Assembly: GCF_002165625.1 (NCBI RefSeq)
Contig: NZ_NGNS01000007.1
Location: 62,001 to 126,000, forward strand
Origin: Neiella marina
GTDB taxonomy: Bacteria > Pseudomonadota > Gammaproteobacteria > Enterobacterales > Neiellaceae
Direction of reading: 5' to 3'
DNA length: 64,000 nt
Shown here piece after piece: positions 29,271 to 40,434 of the stretch; position 1 is the stretch's first letter; each line of letters begins with the position of its first letter. The notes beneath the pieces were generated by a model. The model saw only the letters and a list, made by a program, of their open reading frames with translations, was not told the DNA's origin and searched no databases. Position numbers and translations under genes: made by a program.

Positions 29271-31034
29271 GTGGCAATTCCAACGTATGAATTTGATGCG
29301 GTAGTGATCGGCGCTGGCGGCGCAGGTATGCGTGCTGCATTACAGATTTCTCAATCAGGGCAGACCTGTGCGCTGCTATCAAAAGTATTTCCAACCCGTT
29401 CCCATACGGTGTCTGCCCAAGGCGGCATTACCGTAGCGCTGGGCAACGCCCACGAAGACAACTGGGAATGGCACATGTATGACACCGTCAAAGGTTCCGA
29501 TTACATCGGTGACCAAGATGCCATTGAGTACATGTGTAAAACCGGTCCCGAAGCCATTACTGAGCTCGAAAACATGGGCTTGCCGTTTTCCCGTTTTGAA
29601 AACGGCCGCGTTTATCAACGTCCATTCGGTGGCCAGTCAAAAGAATTTGGCGGTGAGCAAGCCGCTCGTACCGCTGCAGCGGCTGACCGTACTGGTCACG
29701 CATTGTTGCACTGCTTGTATCAGCAGAATGTAAAAAACAAAACCAATGTCTTTTCTGAGTGGTATGCGCTCGACTTGGTGAAAAACCAAGATGGTGTGGT
29801 TTGTGGCTGTACCGCAATTTGCCTGGAAACAGGTGAAGTCGTTTACTTCAAAACCAAAGCGGTTGTGTTGGCAACAGGTGGTGCAGGTCGCATTTATGCA
29901 TCAACCACTAACGCTCACATTAACACTGGTGATGGTGTTGGCATGGCATTACGTGCTGGCGTGCCAGTGCAAGACATGGAAATGTGGCAATTCCACCCAA
30001 CCGGTATTGCTGGCGCCGGCGTATTAGTGACAGAAGGTTGCCGCGGAGAAGGTGGTTACCTGCTCAATAAAGACGGTGAGCGCTTCATGGAACGCTACGC
30101 GCCAAACGCCAAAGACTTGGCAGGGCGTGACGTTGTTGCGCGCTCCATTATGACTGAGATTCGTGAAGGTCGTGGCTGTGATGGCCCATGGGGACCGCAT
30201 GCCAAGTTGAAGTTGGACCATTTGGGCAAGGACGTTCTTGAATCACGCCTACCTGGTATCTGTGAATTGTCGCGGACCTTCGCCCACGTTGATCCAGTGC
30301 ATGAGCCAATTCCAGTTATCCCAACCTGTCACTACATGATGGGTGGTGTACCAACTAACGTGAACGGCCAAGTATTGGGCCGTGATGCCAACGGTAATGA
30401 CACTATTGTTGAAGGTCTATTCGCAGTTGGCGAAATTGCTTGTGTATCGGTTCATGGTGCCAACCGCCTCGGCGGTAACTCACTGCTCGATTTGGTGGTG
30501 TTTGGTCGTGCCGCAGGTAAATACCTTGGCGAAGCACTGACCAATGTTGAAGCACGTGATGCATCTGATTCAGACGTTGAGGCAAGCCTGACCCGGATCA
30601 ACCGCTGGAATAACACTCAGAAGGGTGAGGATCCGGTTCAAATCCGTAAAGACTTGCAGCAATGCATGCAATTGAACTTCTCAGTATTCCGTGAAGGCGA
30701 AGCGATGGCTGAAGGCCTTAAAGAATTGAAAGAAATTCGCGAGCGCCTTGCGGTAGCGCGCCTCGATGACACTTCGGCTGCGTTCAACACCCAGCGTATC
30801 GAATGCCTCGAGCTTGAAAACTTGATGGAAACAGCGGTTGCAACTGCCGAAGCAGCAAACTTCCGTACCGAAAGCCGTGGCGCTCACTCGCGTGAAGACT
30901 TCACTGAACGCGATGATGACAACTGGTTGTGCCACAGCTTATACATCCCGGAATCGCAAAAAATGGAAAAACGCGACGTCAATATGGCGCCGAACTTCCG
31001 TGAAGCATTCCCACCAAAAGTTCGTTCTTACTAA
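29271..31034 (+). CDS. sdhA: Succinate dehydrogenase flavoprotein subunit
   Basis: The catalytic FAD subunit of complex II, oxidising succinate to fumarate. It has 587 aa (E. coli 588). [11 protein letters not shown] is the dinucleotide-binding loop, SHTVSAQGG holds the histidine that carries covalent FAD, and HPTGI and [13 protein letters not shown] are active-site and FAD motifs. The start is GTG immediately after the sdhD stop. Confidence 0.97.
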   Translation: MAIPTYEFDAVVIGAGGAGMRAALQISQSGQTCALLSKVFPTRSHTVSAQGGITVALGNAHEDNWEWHMYDTVKGSDYIGDQDAIEYMCKTGPEAITELENMGLPFSRFENGRVYQRPFGGQSKEFGGEQAARTAAAADRTGHALLHCLYQQNVKNKTNVFSEWYALDLVKNQDGVVCGCTAICLETGEVVYFKTKAVVLATGGAGRIYASTTNAHINTGDGVGMALRAGVPVQDMEMWQFHPTGIAGAGVLVTEGCRGEGGYLLNKDGERFMERYAPNAKDLAGRDVVARSIMTEIREGRGCDGPWGPHAKLKLDHLGKDVLESRLPGICELSRTFAHVDPVHEPIPVIPTCHYMMGGVPTNVNGQVLGRDANGNDTIVEGLFAVGEIACVSVHGANRLGGNSLLDLVVFGRAAGKYLGEALTNVEARDASDSDVEASLTRINRWNNTQKGEDPVQIRKDLQQCMQLNFSVFREGEAMAEGLKELKEIRERLAVARLDDTSAAFNTQRIECLELENLMETAVATAEAANFRTESRGAHSREDFTERDDDNWLCHSLYIPESQKMEKRDVNMAPNFREAFPPKVRSY

Positions 31035-31046
31035 GGGGGCCAGACG

Positions 31047-31763
31047 ATGAAACTGACTTTTTCAATTTATCGCTACAACCCGGATGTAGATAACAAGCCT
31101 AAAATGCAGGACTACTCGCTGGAAGTTCCAGAAGGTAGTGACATCATGGTGCTGGATGCTTTAATCCAGCTCAAGGAACAAGATCCAACGCTATCATTCC
31201 GTCGCTCTTGTCGTGAAGGTGTGTGTGGCTCTGACGGCCTTAACATGAATGGTAAAAACGGCTTAGCTTGTATCACGCCTTTGTCTGATTTGACCAAGAA
31301 AGGCGGCAAGATCGTCATTCGACCACTGCCAGGATTGCCAGTAGTTCGCGATCTGGTTGTCGACATGAGTCAATTCTACAAGCAATACGAGCGCATCAAG
31401 CCATACTTGATCACCGACGGCGCACAACCGCCAGCCGGCGAATACAAGCAAAGCCCAGAGCAACGCGCCAAACTAGATGGCTTGTACGAATGTATCTTGT
31501 GTGCGTGTTGTTCAACAGCATGTCCGAGCTTCTGGTGGAATCCAGATAAGTTTGTTGGCCCATCTGGCTTACTGCAAGCATATCGGTTCCTGGCTGATAG
31601 CCGAGATACCGCAACTGAAGAACGTTTGGCCGATTTGGACGACGCCTTTAGCGTGTTCCGATGCCACGGCATCATGAACTGCGTGAATGTTTGTCCAAAA
31701 GGTTTGAACCCGACCAAAGCAATTGGTCATATTAAGTCAATGTTGTTACAGCGCTCAGTTTAA
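31047..31763 (+). CDS. sdhB: Succinate dehydrogenase iron-sulfur subunit
   Basis: The electron-transfer subunit of complex II, 238 aa. It has the [2Fe-2S] cysteines in SCREGVCGSDG and LAC, and the [4Fe-4S]/[3Fe-4S] cysteines in CILCACCSTACP, CHGIMNC and CPKGLNP. It completes sdhCDAB; sucA starts 117 bp downstream. Confidence 0.97.
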   Translation: MKLTFSIYRYNPDVDNKPKMQDYSLEVPEGSDIMVLDALIQLKEQDPTLSFRRSCREGVCGSDGLNMNGKNGLACITPLSDLTKKGGKIVIRPLPGLPVVRDLVVDMSQFYKQYERIKPYLITDGAQPPAGEYKQSPEQRAKLDGLYECILCACCSTACPSFWWNPDKFVGPSGLLQAYRFLADSRDTATEERLADLDDAFSVFRCHGIMNCVNVCPKGLNPTKAIGHIKSMLLQRSV

Positions 31764-31880
31764 GAGTGCACAATGGGCTGTCAATAGTGCTTAGGCTGAC
31801 AGCCTGATATAACTTAGCTCTACGTGAAACTAAACCAATAAAGGTGTTGCGGCGCAAGCTGCAAAGGGAAGCAATAACAA

Positions 31881-34700
31881 ATGCACGAAGGTTCCTTACA
31901 AGCCTGGCTTGATTCCTCCCATTTATCCGGAGGGAACGCGGCTTATATCGAAGACCTGTATGAACTCTACTTAGAGGATCCTGGGTCGATCGATGACAAA
32001 TGGCGGGAGCTGTTCGATCAACTGCCGGTAGTATCGGAAGGCGAACTTGAACAGCCTCATTCTCGTATCCGCACTTATTTCCAGCGACTCGCAACCGAAT
32101 CCCATCGCTACGCTGGAACCTCCGCGTCAGACCCTCAAACCGACGCAAAACAAGTTAAAGTCCTTCAATTAATTAACGCCCATCGTTTTCGTGGTCATCA
32201 ACACGCAAGTTTGGATCCACTCGATTTGTGGAAACAGCCACGCGTGTCTGAGCTCGATCCGGCATTTCATGGGTTAGAAGGCGAAGATTTCGAACACGAG
32301 TTCAATATTGGTTCGTACGCCGCTGGCGGCGATACCATGAAACTCGCCAATTTGGTTGATGCATTGAAGAAAACTTACTGCGGCAACATCGGTGCCGAGT
32401 ACATGCATTTAACCGAAACGGAAGAGAAGCGTTGGATTCAAAGCCGTCTTGAACCGATTCAAGCAAAGGGCACGTTTAGCCACGAAGACAAAGTTCGTTT
32501 TCTTGAAGGCTTGACTGCCGCAGAAGGGCTAGAAAAGTACTTGGGAGCGAAGTTCCCCGGTGCTAAGCGCTTCTCGCTCGAAGGTGGCGATGCGCTAATC
32601 CCTATGTTGAAAGAAATCATCCGTCGCGGTGGTGAGCAAGGCGCCAAAGAAATGGTCATTGGCATGGCTCACCGTGGTCGACTCAATGTATTGATCAACG
32701 TTCTTGGTAAGCGTCCATCCGAGCTATTTGATGAATTCGCTGGCAAACACGGTGAAGGTTGGGGCTCAGGTGATGTGAAATACCACATGGGCTTTAGTTC
32801 AGATTTCACCACCCCTGGTGGCAACGTTCACCTCGCGCTGGCGTTCAACCCATCGCACCTTGAAATCGTCAACCCAGTGGTGATGGGCTCAGTCCGAGCA
32901 CGGCAAGAACGCATTGGCACAGATGATGGCAAATCGGTGGTACCAATTACCATCCACGGTGACTCAGCGATTGCTGGTCAAGGTGTGGTGCAAGAAACCT
33001 TTAACATGTCGCAGGCCCGCGCGTTTAAGGTTGGCGGTACCATTCGCATCGTGGTCAATAACCAAGTTGGTTTCACCACGTCGAACCCAGAAGACACGCG
33101 CTCTACGCAGTACTGTACCGACATCGCCAAAATGGTTCAGGCGCCGATTTTCCACGTCAACGCCGATGATGTCGAATCAGTCATTTTGGTCAGCCAACTA
33201 GCACTGGATTTCCGCAACACCTTTAAGCGTGATGTTGTCATCGACTTAATTTGTTATCGCCGCCACGGCCATAACGAAGCTGATGAGCCGAATGCAACTC
33301 AGCCGGTCATGTACCAGAAGATCAAGCAGCACCCGACGCCGCGTAAACACTATGCCGATCATTTAATGTCGATAGGCCAGCTGCAACAAGCAGATGTCTC
33401 TCGCATTAATAACGAGTATCGCGAAGCTTTGGATCACGGCGATTGCGTTGTTAAAGAGTGGCGCCCAATGAAAGCTCACTCAGTCGACTGGACGCCATTC
33501 GTTGGTGTTGATTGGGCGGCTGACTATGATTCTAGCTTCTCAAAGTCGCGACTATTAGCACTAGGTCAATCACTCACTAAGCGCCCGGAAGATTGGAAGC
33601 TGCAATCTCGAGTGAAAAAGATCTGTGATGACCGCGATGAAATGACCGCCGGCAATAAGTCTGTCGATTGGGGTTATGCTGAAAATCTGGCCTATGCGAC
33701 CTTGCTTGACGAAGGCTATCGCATCCGCCTCACGGGGCAAGACTCTGGCCGCGGGACTTTCTTCCATCGTCATGCGGTATTGCACAACCAATTAGATAAT
33801 CGCGGCTTTATTCCACTGCAGAATATTGGTGAAAACCAAGGCCCATTTGATGTTTGGGACTCAGTGCTTTCAGAAGAAGCGGTGTTGGCATTTGAATATG
33901 GCTACACCACGGCCGAACCGAGTGGCTTAACCATTTGGGAAGCGCAATTTGGCGACTTCGCTAACGGCGCACAAGTGGTCATTGATCAATTCTTGAGCTC
34001 AGGTGAGCAAAAGTGGGGGCGCCTTTGTGGCTTGACCATGCTTCTGCCGCACGGCTATGAAGGCCAGGGCCCAGAGCATTCGTCGGCCCGTTTGGAACGT
34101 TATCTGCAGCTTTGTGCTGACCACAACATGCAGGTCGTGATCCCATCAACGCCGGCGCAGATCTTCCACATGCTGCGTCGTCAGGTGCTGCGACCAATGC
34201 GTCGTCCACTGGTTGTGATGTCGCCGAAGTCGCTATTGCGTCATCCGTTGTGTACATCAGAACTGGATGAATTAGCTGAGGGTACGTTCCAGAACGTTAT
34301 CGGCGAAATCGACAATATCGATCCAGCTTCGGTCGAGCGCGTGGTGTTCTGCTCGGGCAAAGTTTATTACGACTTACTCGAAACTCGCCGCAAGCAAGAA
34401 ATCGGTAATGTGGCGATTGTTCGTATCGAGCAGCTGTACCCATTCCCAACAGAACAGATGTTAGAGCTACTTAAGCCCTACGCCCATGTTCGTGATTGGG
34501 TTTGGTGTCAGGAAGAGCCTCAGAATCAGGGCGCTTGGTATTGTAGCCAGCACCACTTCTGGAGCGTTATTCCAGCAGGCTCAAAACTGACTTACGCCGG
34601 CCGTGAAGCCTCAGCAGCACCTGCTGTGGGTTACATGTCGGTCCATTTGAAACAACAAAAAGCATTGATTGAAGCCGCATTGAACGTGGCGAGCAACTAA
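31881..34700 (+). CDS. sucA: 2-oxoglutarate dehydrogenase E1
   Basis: The thiamine-diphosphate-dependent decarboxylase component of the 2-oxoglutarate dehydrogenase complex. It has 939 aa (E. coli 933) with an N-terminal E2-binding segment ([16 protein letters not shown]), [10 protein letters not shown] and GHNEADEP in the ThDP half, and [17 protein letters not shown] in the C-terminal half. GGGAAG lies about 11 nt ahead of the ATG. Confidence 0.97.
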   Translation: MHEGSLQAWLDSSHLSGGNAAYIEDLYELYLEDPGSIDDKWRELFDQLPVVSEGELEQPHSRIRTYFQRLATESHRYAGTSASDPQTDAKQVKVLQLINAHRFRGHQHASLDPLDLWKQPRVSELDPAFHGLEGEDFEHEFNIGSYAAGGDTMKLANLVDALKKTYCGNIGAEYMHLTETEEKRWIQSRLEPIQAKGTFSHEDKVRFLEGLTAAEGLEKYLGAKFPGAKRFSLEGGDALIPMLKEIIRRGGEQGAKEMVIGMAHRGRLNVLINVLGKRPSELFDEFAGKHGEGWGSGDVKYHMGFSSDFTTPGGNVHLALAFNPSHLEIVNPVVMGSVRARQERIGTDDGKSVVPITIHGDSAIAGQGVVQETFNMSQARAFKVGGTIRIVVNNQVGFTTSNPEDTRSTQYCTDIAKMVQAPIFHVNADDVESVILVSQLALDFRNTFKRDVVIDLICYRRHGHNEADEPNATQPVMYQKIKQHPTPRKHYADHLMSIGQLQQADVSRINNEYREALDHGDCVVKEWRPMKAHSVDWTPFVGVDWAADYDSSFSKSRLLALGQSLTKRPEDWKLQSRVKKICDDRDEMTAGNKSVDWGYAENLAYATLLDEGYRIRLTGQDSGRGTFFHRHAVLHNQLDNRGFIPLQNIGENQGPFDVWDSVLSEEAVLAFEYGYTTAEPSGLTIWEAQFGDFANGAQVVIDQFLSSGEQKWGRLCGLTMLLPHGYEGQGPEHSSARLERYLQLCADHNMQVVIPSTPAQIFHMLRRQVLRPMRRPLVVMSPKSLLRHPLCTSELDELAEGTFQNVIGEIDNIDPASVERVVFCSGKVYYDLLETRRKQEIGNVAIVRIEQLYPFPTEQMLELLKPYAHVRDWVWCQEEPQNQGAWYCSQHHFWSVIPAGSKLTYAGREASAAPAVGYMSVHLKQQKALIEAALNVASN

Positions 34701-34719
34701 TTGGTCGAAGGAAAATAGA

Positions 34720-35898
34720 ATGACAATCGAGATCAAAGTCCCGGTTTTACCAGAATCAGTTGCGGACGCGACCATTGCCACTTGGCACAAACAGCCAGGT
34801 GACCAGGTTGCTCGTGATGAAGTATTGGTAGACATTGAAACCGATAAGGTAGTACTGGAAGTACCTGCACCAGAAGATGGTGTGCTGCAAGAAATTTTAG
34901 AAGCAGAGGGCGAGACGGTACTGGCAGAGCAAATCATTGGTAAATTCGTTGCCGGTGCAGCAGCCGCGCCAAAAGAAGAGCCTGTTAAAGCACCAGAAGC
35001 TGCAGCGCCTGCTGCTAGCTCAAACGACAAGGGCGATGTCGTGACTCCGTCCGGTCGCCGCGCAGCTGGCGAAACTGGCGTCGATGCCGCTGGCGTTGCT
35101 GGTTCAGGAAAAGATGGCCGTATTCACGGCTCTGATGTGAAAGCCGCAGCAAGCTCTGCACCTGCAGCAGCTTCGGCTGAGCCGTTGGTTAATCCGGGCC
35201 GCAGCCAGAAGCGGGTACCGATGACACGCTTGCGCAAGCGTATTGCCGAGCGCTTGCTCGAGGCAACCAACAGCACCGCCATGTTGACAACGTTTAACGA
35301 AGTTAACATGAAGCCAATCATGGACATCCGTAAGCAATACAAAGATGTCTTTGAGAAAAAGCATGACATTCGTTTAGGCTTTATGGGCTTCTACGTCAAA
35401 GCGGTTTGCGAAGCACTGAAGCGCTTCCCAGCAGTGAATGCATCTCTCGACGGTGATGACATTGTTTATCACAACTACTTTGACGTTAGCATTGCAGTAT
35501 CCACACCACGTGGTCTGGTGACTCCGGTATTGCGTGACTGCAATCTAATGACCGTAGCGGAGATTGAAAAAGGCATCCGCGAGCTGGCACTTAAGGGTCG
35601 CGATGGCAAATTAACCGTTGAAGAAATGAGCGGCGGTAACTTCACCATCACTAATGGTGGCGTGTTCGGCTCATTGATGTCGACACCAATTATTAACCCG
35701 CCACAAAGCGCAATTCTGGGTATGCATAAAATTCAGGATCGACCAATGGCGGTTGATGGCAAGGTTGAAATCTTGCCAATGATGTATCTCGCTTTATCGT
35801 ATGACCATCGCATCATTGACGGTAAGGAATCAGTCAGCTTCTTGGTAACTATCAAGGAAATGCTGGAAGATCCAACACGTCTGCTTTTGGAAGTATGA
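34720..35898 (+). CDS. sucB: Dihydrolipoyllysine succinyltransferase E2
   Basis: The core acyltransferase of the 2-oxoglutarate dehydrogenase complex. It has 392 aa: an N-terminal lipoyl domain with Lys43 in ETDKVVLEV, an Ala/Pro linker (about 78-100), an E3-binding domain (VTPSGRRAA to GSDVKAA, about 108-145) and a catalytic domain with SYDHRIIDG (about 360). The E3 gene lpd is not nearby and must be elsewhere. Confidence 0.97.
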   Translation: MTIEIKVPVLPESVADATIATWHKQPGDQVARDEVLVDIETDKVVLEVPAPEDGVLQEILEAEGETVLAEQIIGKFVAGAAAAPKEEPVKAPEAAAPAASSNDKGDVVTPSGRRAAGETGVDAAGVAGSGKDGRIHGSDVKAAASSAPAAASAEPLVNPGRSQKRVPMTRLRKRIAERLLEATNSTAMLTTFNEVNMKPIMDIRKQYKDVFEKKHDIRLGFMGFYVKAVCEALKRFPAVNASLDGDDIVYHNYFDVSIAVSTPRGLVTPVLRDCNLMTVAEIEKGIRELALKGRDGKLTVEEMSGGNFTITNGGVFGSLMSTPIINPPQSAILGMHKIQDRPMAVDGKVEILPMMYLALSYDHRIIDGKESVSFLVTIKEMLEDPTRLLLEV

Positions 35899-35904
35899 TC
35901 GAAC

Positions 35905-35938
35905 GCCCCTGTGTTGCGCACAGCATTGTCACAGGGGC
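35905..35938 (+). promoter_or_regulatory. Stem-loop in the sucB-sucC spacer
   Basis: A perfect 9-bp stem GCCCCTGTG / CACAGGGGC with a 16-nt loop, no T-tract. It lies in the 103-bp spacer between sucB and sucC and may be an mRNA processing or partial-termination site; function is inferred. Confidence 0.5.
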
Positions 35939-36001
35939 ACTTACCTCAAAATACGCCAACAACGAAGTTGAGCGTGAATTCAACAAAGACGGAAAGTCAT
36001 A

Positions 36002-37171
36002 ATGAACCTACACGAGTATCAGGCTAAACAACTGTTTGCCGAATACGGCCTTCCTGTGTCTGAAGGATACGCGGTTGATACACCGCAAGCGGCTGTTGAA
36101 GCGGCCGATCGCATTGGCGATAACAAATGGGTTGTGAAATGTCAGGTTCACGCAGGCGGTCGCGGTAAAGCGGGCGGCGTGAAGTTGGCATCAAGCAAAG
36201 ATGAGATCCGCGAGTTTGCCCAAAACTGGTTGGGAAAAAACTTAGTCACTTATCAAACAGATGCCAATGGCCAACCGGTTAGCAAAATCTTGGTTGAGTC
36301 ATGCACCGATATCGCTGAAGAGCTATATCTTGGTGCTGTTGTTGACCGTGGTACACGTCGCATCGTGTTCATGGCGTCAACCGAAGGTGGCGTTGAGATT
36401 GAAAAAGTAGCGGAAGAAACGCCAGAGAAGATCCTCAAAGCTGAAATTGATCCATTGGTTGGTGCAAATCCATACCAAGCTCGCGATCTGGCATTCCAGC
36501 TTGGTCTTGAAGGCAATCAAATCAAACAATTCACCAAGATCTTTCTGGGTCTGGCGAAAATGTTTGAAGACTATGATTTCGCCCTACTTGAAATCAACCC
36601 ATTGGTGATTACAGAGCAGGGTGATTTGCACTGCTTAGATGGCAAGATCAATATCGATTCAAATGCCATGTATCGCCAAAAACGCTTACAAGAGTTCCAC
36701 GATCCTTCGCAAGAAGACGAGCGTGAAGCACATGCTGCTCAGTGGGAACTGAACTATGTTGCTCTTGATGGCAACATCGGTTGTATGGTCAACGGTGCTG
36801 GCTTGGCGATGGGTACCATGGACATCGTTAAGTTACACGGTGGTGCCCCAGCTAACTTCCTTGATGTTGGTGGCGGCGCAACCAAAGAGCGTGTTGCTGA
36901 AGCATTCAAAATCATTTTGTCTGACGACGCGGTTTCTGCCGTATTGGTGAATATTTTCGGTGGTATTGTTCGCTGTGACATGATTGCCGAAGGCATCATC
37001 GGTGCAGTTAACGAAGTTGGGGTAAAAGTTCCTGTTGTTGTTCGCCTTGAAGGTAACAATGCAGAGCTTGGCGCCAAGACTCTGGCCGAATCAGGTCTGA
37101 ACATTATCGCTGCAACAAGCCTGACGGACGCAGCTAAGAAAGTTGTTGAAGCCGCCGGAGGTGCAGCATGA
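36002..37171 (+). CDS. sucC: Succinyl-CoA synthetase beta subunit
   Basis: The ATP-grasp subunit of succinate-CoA ligase, 389 aa (E. coli 388). It opens [18 protein letters not shown], has [12 protein letters not shown] in the nucleotide site and [12 protein letters not shown] near the C-terminal CoA ligase domain. GGAAAG precedes the ATG. sucD overlaps by 4 nt. Confidence 0.97.
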   Translation: MNLHEYQAKQLFAEYGLPVSEGYAVDTPQAAVEAADRIGDNKWVVKCQVHAGGRGKAGGVKLASSKDEIREFAQNWLGKNLVTYQTDANGQPVSKILVESCTDIAEELYLGAVVDRGTRRIVFMASTEGGVEIEKVAEETPEKILKAEIDPLVGANPYQARDLAFQLGLEGNQIKQFTKIFLGLAKMFEDYDFALLEINPLVITEQGDLHCLDGKINIDSNAMYRQKRLQEFHDPSQEDEREAHAAQWELNYVALDGNIGCMVNGAGLAMGTMDIVKLHGGAPANFLDVGGGATKERVAEAFKIILSDDAVSAVLVNIFGGIVRCDMIAEGIIGAVNEVGVKVPVVVRLEGNNAELGAKTLAESGLNIIAATSLTDAAKKVVEAAGGAA

Positions 37172-38040
37172 GCGTTCTAATCGACAAAAACACCAAAGTC
37201 ATTTGTCAGGGCTTTACTGGTGGCCAGGGTACTTTCCACTCTGAGCAAGCAATTGACTACGGCACTCAAATGGTTGGCGGTGTATCGCCAGGCAAGGGCG
37301 GTCAAACGCATCTTGGTTTGCCAGTGTTTAACACCGTTAAAGAAGCGGTTAAAGCCACTGGTGCGACAGCGTCTGTGATCTATGTTCCTGCACCGTTCTG
37401 TAAAGACGCGATTCTCGAAGCAGCCGATGCTGGTATCGAGTTGATCGTCACCATTACCGAAGGCATTCCAACTTTGGATATGTTGGTGGTTAAAGAGTAC
37501 TTGACGCAAAAAGGCGTTCGTATGATTGGCCCTAACTGCCCAGGTGTGATCACGCCGGGTGAATGTAAGATTGGTATTATGCCAGGCCACATTCATAAGC
37601 CAGGTAAAGTCGGTATCGTCTCGCGCTCAGGTACGTTGACGTACGAAGCGGTTAAACAAACGACCGACGAAGGTTTTGGCCAGTCAACTTGTGTTGGTAT
37701 TGGTGGTGACCCAATCCCAGGTTCTAACTTCATTGATATTTTGAAGTTGTTCCAAGACGACCCACAAACTGAAGCGATTGTCATGATCGGTGAAATTGGT
37801 GGCTCAGCAGAAGAAGAAGCAGCTGAATACATTAAAGAAAATGTAACCAAGCCGGTTGTTTCTTACATTGCTGGCGTTACGGCTCCTCCGGGCAAACGTA
37901 TGGGCCACGCCGGTGCGATTATCGCAGGCGGTAAAGGCACGGCAGCAGAGAAGTTTGCAGCATTGCAAGCTGCTGGCGTTACTACTGTAGATAGCCTTGC
38001 TGATATCGGCAAAGCACTGCGTGAAAAAACTGGTTGGTAA
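37168..38040 (+). CDS. sucD: Succinyl-CoA synthetase alpha subunit
   Basis: The CoA-binding and phosphohistidine subunit of succinate-CoA ligase, 290 aa. It has [15 protein letters not shown] at the N-terminus and the phospho-His near residue 246 in [12 protein letters not shown] overlap with sucC couples translation. A strong terminator follows. Confidence 0.97.
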   Translation: MSVLIDKNTKVICQGFTGGQGTFHSEQAIDYGTQMVGGVSPGKGGQTHLGLPVFNTVKEAVKATGATASVIYVPAPFCKDAILEAADAGIELIVTITEGIPTLDMLVVKEYLTQKGVRMIGPNCPGVITPGECKIGIMPGHIHKPGKVGIVSRSGTLTYEAVKQTTDEGFGQSTCVGIGGDPIPGSNFIDILKLFQDDPQTEAIVMIGEIGGSAEEEAAEYIKENVTKPVVSYIAGVTAPPGKRMGHAGAIIAGGKGTAAEKFAALQAAGVTTVDSLADIGKALREKTGW

Positions 38041-38076
38041 GCTCAAGCTAGCAACCAATACAGAATGCCAATGAAG

Positions 38077-38103
38077 AAAACCGGCCTAATGGCCGGTTTT
38101 TTT
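38077..38103 (+). terminator. Terminator after sucD
   Basis: A 10-bp stem AAAACCGGCC / GGCCGGTTTT with a TAAT loop and an extended T-run. Symmetric flanks could also serve the convergent gene at 38114-39367. Confidence 0.92.
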
Positions 38104-38113
38104 ATCTTTGCTG

Positions 38114-39367
38114 TTAGTCACAACTTGCGTGAGGTAAGGGCGCTTGTGTCACAGTGCTTTGCTGGTCTAACTCAACCGCGAACAATTGCTGCCCTAATCC
38201 CTGAATATTTGCCGAAACTAGGTCGCCGTTTTGCAAATACCCAAGGCGTTCTCTCGCGACAAATTGATCTTCGAGAAATGCTTTGCGCGCATTGTCGATC
38301 GAAAAACCGCCTTCGAAAAACAATCCAATTTTTTGCCAAATGGAAGGTGACTGAATCGCAGTGCCGCCAGCGGTTCCTGTTAATAGTATCGAACCGGCTG
38401 GGATGATTCCGTTTTCTGGCAACACCCAGTGCGGATTACCCTGACGGTCACGCATGCATTGATTTTTGCCTTGTTGGTAGCGCGTCGCCATAACTTGAAT
38501 GATCTGATACGGGTCGAACCGCATTTGCATTAAACTCGCATCTTGCTCAAGGATGAATTCACCGGTTTTGGCCTTGGTAACACCTAACGAAATATTGGCA
38601 TCGATTTGCCACTTGCCTTCTGCGTCTGCAAAGCCTTCGCGACCCAAACGGAGCCAAGGTCCTAGGGGCAGGTAACCAGGGTCACTTTTACCTTGGGTGT
38701 AACCCGAGTCAGGATTCAAGATTATTGGTACCCGATCAGATAAATCATTCGCTAAAACAAATGCCACATTTGGATACAGTTGTTGCGGGCGAGGAGGCAC
38801 GGTTAAATCTATGTCTTCAAGCAATACCATGGCCAGCTCAACCTCGTAATCGAGCAGCATATCATTAGCTGCACCAGCTGTTACTTGCTGATATGGGCCC
38901 GTTGGCAGAATTGGCTTCGGAAAGAGCAGCAATGCATTATCGCCAGAATAGTCACCAGTTTCCTGCAAATGCTCGGTATAGTTAAAACCGACGCCAATCA
39001 CAAGCCGCTGTTTTTGGTCCAACTGCTGTTGAGAAAACGCGATGGGCGCTAAGATTCGACTAGGTGTTTCCGACGAACTAATAACTTCGATTTGACTCTG
39101 TGCAACGTTATCGGGCGCCAACAGTGCTTGTTTGACAAGATGCGGGTCAACCGGCTCACCAATGGCGTTGCAGAAACTAGCATCCTGAGTGCCTAAATTG
39201 GCAATTTCTGATGGAATGCCTTGTTTGTGTTTAACCACGGCGCCAAAGCAAGCCTGACCATAGAATGCCGGATCATGACTGACAAAGCGCACAAGTTTGA
39301 TAGCAGCATGTGCTTGAAAACTCACACACATCATTAGTGATAAAGACAGCGTTAACTTGCGATACAC
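38114..39367 (-). CDS. Exported fumarylacetoacetate hydrolase family protein
   Basis: A 417-aa member of the FAH superfamily. Catalytic features are intact: His133 in GFNYTEHLQETG, metal ligands Glu175 and Glu177 in DYEVELAMV and Asp208 in ANDLSDR, spaced as in FAH-fold C-C hydrolases. It carries a clear signal peptide (1-21, CVSFQAHA|AIK), unusual for a family that is mostly cytoplasmic, so it probably acts in the periplasm. Its substrate is unknown. It is convergent with sucD and is the last gene before the accessory region. Confidence 0.8.
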   Translation of the reverse strand: MYRKLTLSLSLMMCVSFQAHAAIKLVRFVSHDPAFYGQACFGAVVKHKQGIPSEIANLGTQDASFCNAIGEPVDPHLVKQALLAPDNVAQSQIEVISSSETPSRILAPIAFSQQQLDQKQRLVIGVGFNYTEHLQETGDYSGDNALLLFPKPILPTGPYQQVTAGAANDMLLDYEVELAMVLLEDIDLTVPPRPQQLYPNVAFVLANDLSDRVPIILNPDSGYTQGKSDPGYLPLGPWLRLGREGFADAEGKWQIDANISLGVTKAKTGEFILEQDASLMQMRFDPYQIIQVMATRYQQGKNQCMRDRQGNPHWVLPENGIIPAGSILLTGTAGGTAIQSPSIWQKIGLFFEGGFSIDNARKAFLEDQFVARERLGYLQNGDLVSANIQGLGQQLFAVELDQQSTVTQAPLPHASCD

Positions 39368-39458
39368 AACAAAGCTCCTCGGTTTAAAGGATTACGGATT
39401 AACTTTAGCAAGCTAAATTGAATGTCAGCTGAATTAACAAATCGAAAGAGAAAACAAC

Positions 39459-39980
39459 ATGGATAACTGTATGGAAATAATTATCGCGTCTGCAGCTGCG
39501 CTGATAGCCTTATGTTCTTTGTTTGTTGCTGTTTGGCAGGGTTACGTCTCTAGAAAACATGCTCGGCTAAGTGTGATGCCACATCTAGATTTGCACATTG
39601 CTGTCAGTGAGCAGGCTCCGTTTATTGGTCTTTCGCTCGAGAACAATGGGCTTGGAACAGCTAGAATCAGAGATATCAAAATATCGAAACTGACCAACAA
39701 TGAAGCAACCATCGTCGTTGACAATAACTCGGGCTGGCACGACTTACTCAATGCTTTTGACATCAAACAAACGGGTGTGTCTTGGGCATCGATTTCAACG
39801 GATGAAGCAATACCGTCAGGCAATGAGCATCATTTTCTATCCATTGATAAAACCTCGACAGAACTAAGCGACCTAAAAGACAAACTTCGGGCGATGGTCG
39901 ATCAGATGCTAATCCGCGTTGAATACGAATCCTTATACTCAGAACGAAAAACACTAGAATGGCAAAGAACTAAGAGTTAA
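39459..39980 (+). CDS. Hypothetical protein with one N-terminal TM helix
   Basis: A 173-aa protein, not recognised. One TM helix (about 6-28, IIIASAAALIALCSLFVAVW) is followed by a basic stop-transfer segment (SRKHAR) and a beta-rich soluble domain that is probably cytoplasmic. Short anchored proteins of this layout are common in accessory regions, and their function is unknown. An AGAGA site precedes the ATG; a second ATG 4 codons later is possible. It is the first gene of the accessory segment. Confidence 0.6.
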   Translation: MDNCMEIIIASAAALIALCSLFVAVWQGYVSRKHARLSVMPHLDLHIAVSEQAPFIGLSLENNGLGTARIRDIKISKLTNNEATIVVDNNSGWHDLLNAFDIKQTGVSWASISTDEAIPSGNEHHFLSIDKTSTELSDLKDKLRAMVDQMLIRVEYESLYSERKTLEWQRTKS

Positions 39981-40025
39981 ACGTTGCGAACGATGCAAGC
40001 CAGCAGAATAGCTAACCGTGGGTAA

Positions 40026-40153
40026 TGACATAAATCTTGAGATTTCTGTTTTTTTGAAATCAGTGACTTAGACACTGCGGTGAGAATGACCTCAGAGCTT
40101 TTGACATAAAGCCTGAGAAATCTTCTTTAAATTGACAGCAATCTTGAGACAAA
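40026..40153 (+). repeat. Three imperfect direct repeats (TGACATAAA-type)
   Basis: Copies at 40026-40046, 40102-40122 (17 of 21 matching the first) and 40133-40153 (best in TGACA and ATCTTGAGA or its equivalent). Spacing is irregular (76 and 31 bp). They could be protein-binding sites or a mobile-element end; no function is shown. Confidence 0.4.
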
Positions 40154-40343
40154 TGCAGCGAAAACACACCTATATGTCGGCAACATCTCGATTATAGTCA
40201 TTTGCTAATAATTTGTACAATATGATATCTCGCTACAGAATGACTGTCATATTGAATTCTTATGTTGTGCAGTCCCAACTAAAAGTGAACGAAAACTGAA
40301 CCACCAAGACCTCAGAGAGTGCTCTTTGGTTATAGATAAATTG

Positions 40344-40434
40344 GTGCGGGTCAGGGGAATCGAACCCCTCGGTCTATCGGATGAAGCCAGGGCTGTCCCT
40401 CACCGTATTCGCAATGTCAAAGTAAGACCCGCAG
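40344..40434 (-). tRNA. Atypical tRNA-like element (91 nt, no clear anticodon arm)
   Basis: The minus strand shows a perfect 7-bp acceptor stem (GCGGGTC / GACCCGC), a discriminator A plus encoded CCA and a perfect 5-bp T arm (AGGGG TTCGATT CCCCT). The 56 nt between are not a normal D arm and anticodon arm: I find CGGT/ACCG pairing enclosing a short AGGG-ACAG-CCCT hairpin, but no 5-bp stem with a 7-nt loop. It may be a rearranged tRNA, a recombination product of an integrating element, or a tRNA mimic. A flanking GGTGCGG/CCGCACC pair adds further symmetry. Confidence 0.45.

Noticed and set aside
40344-40434. Selenocysteine tRNA
   Set aside because: CGGTGAGG resembles the tRNA-Sec D loop, but no anticodon stem with a TCA loop can be formed and the acceptor stem has 7, not 8, pairs.
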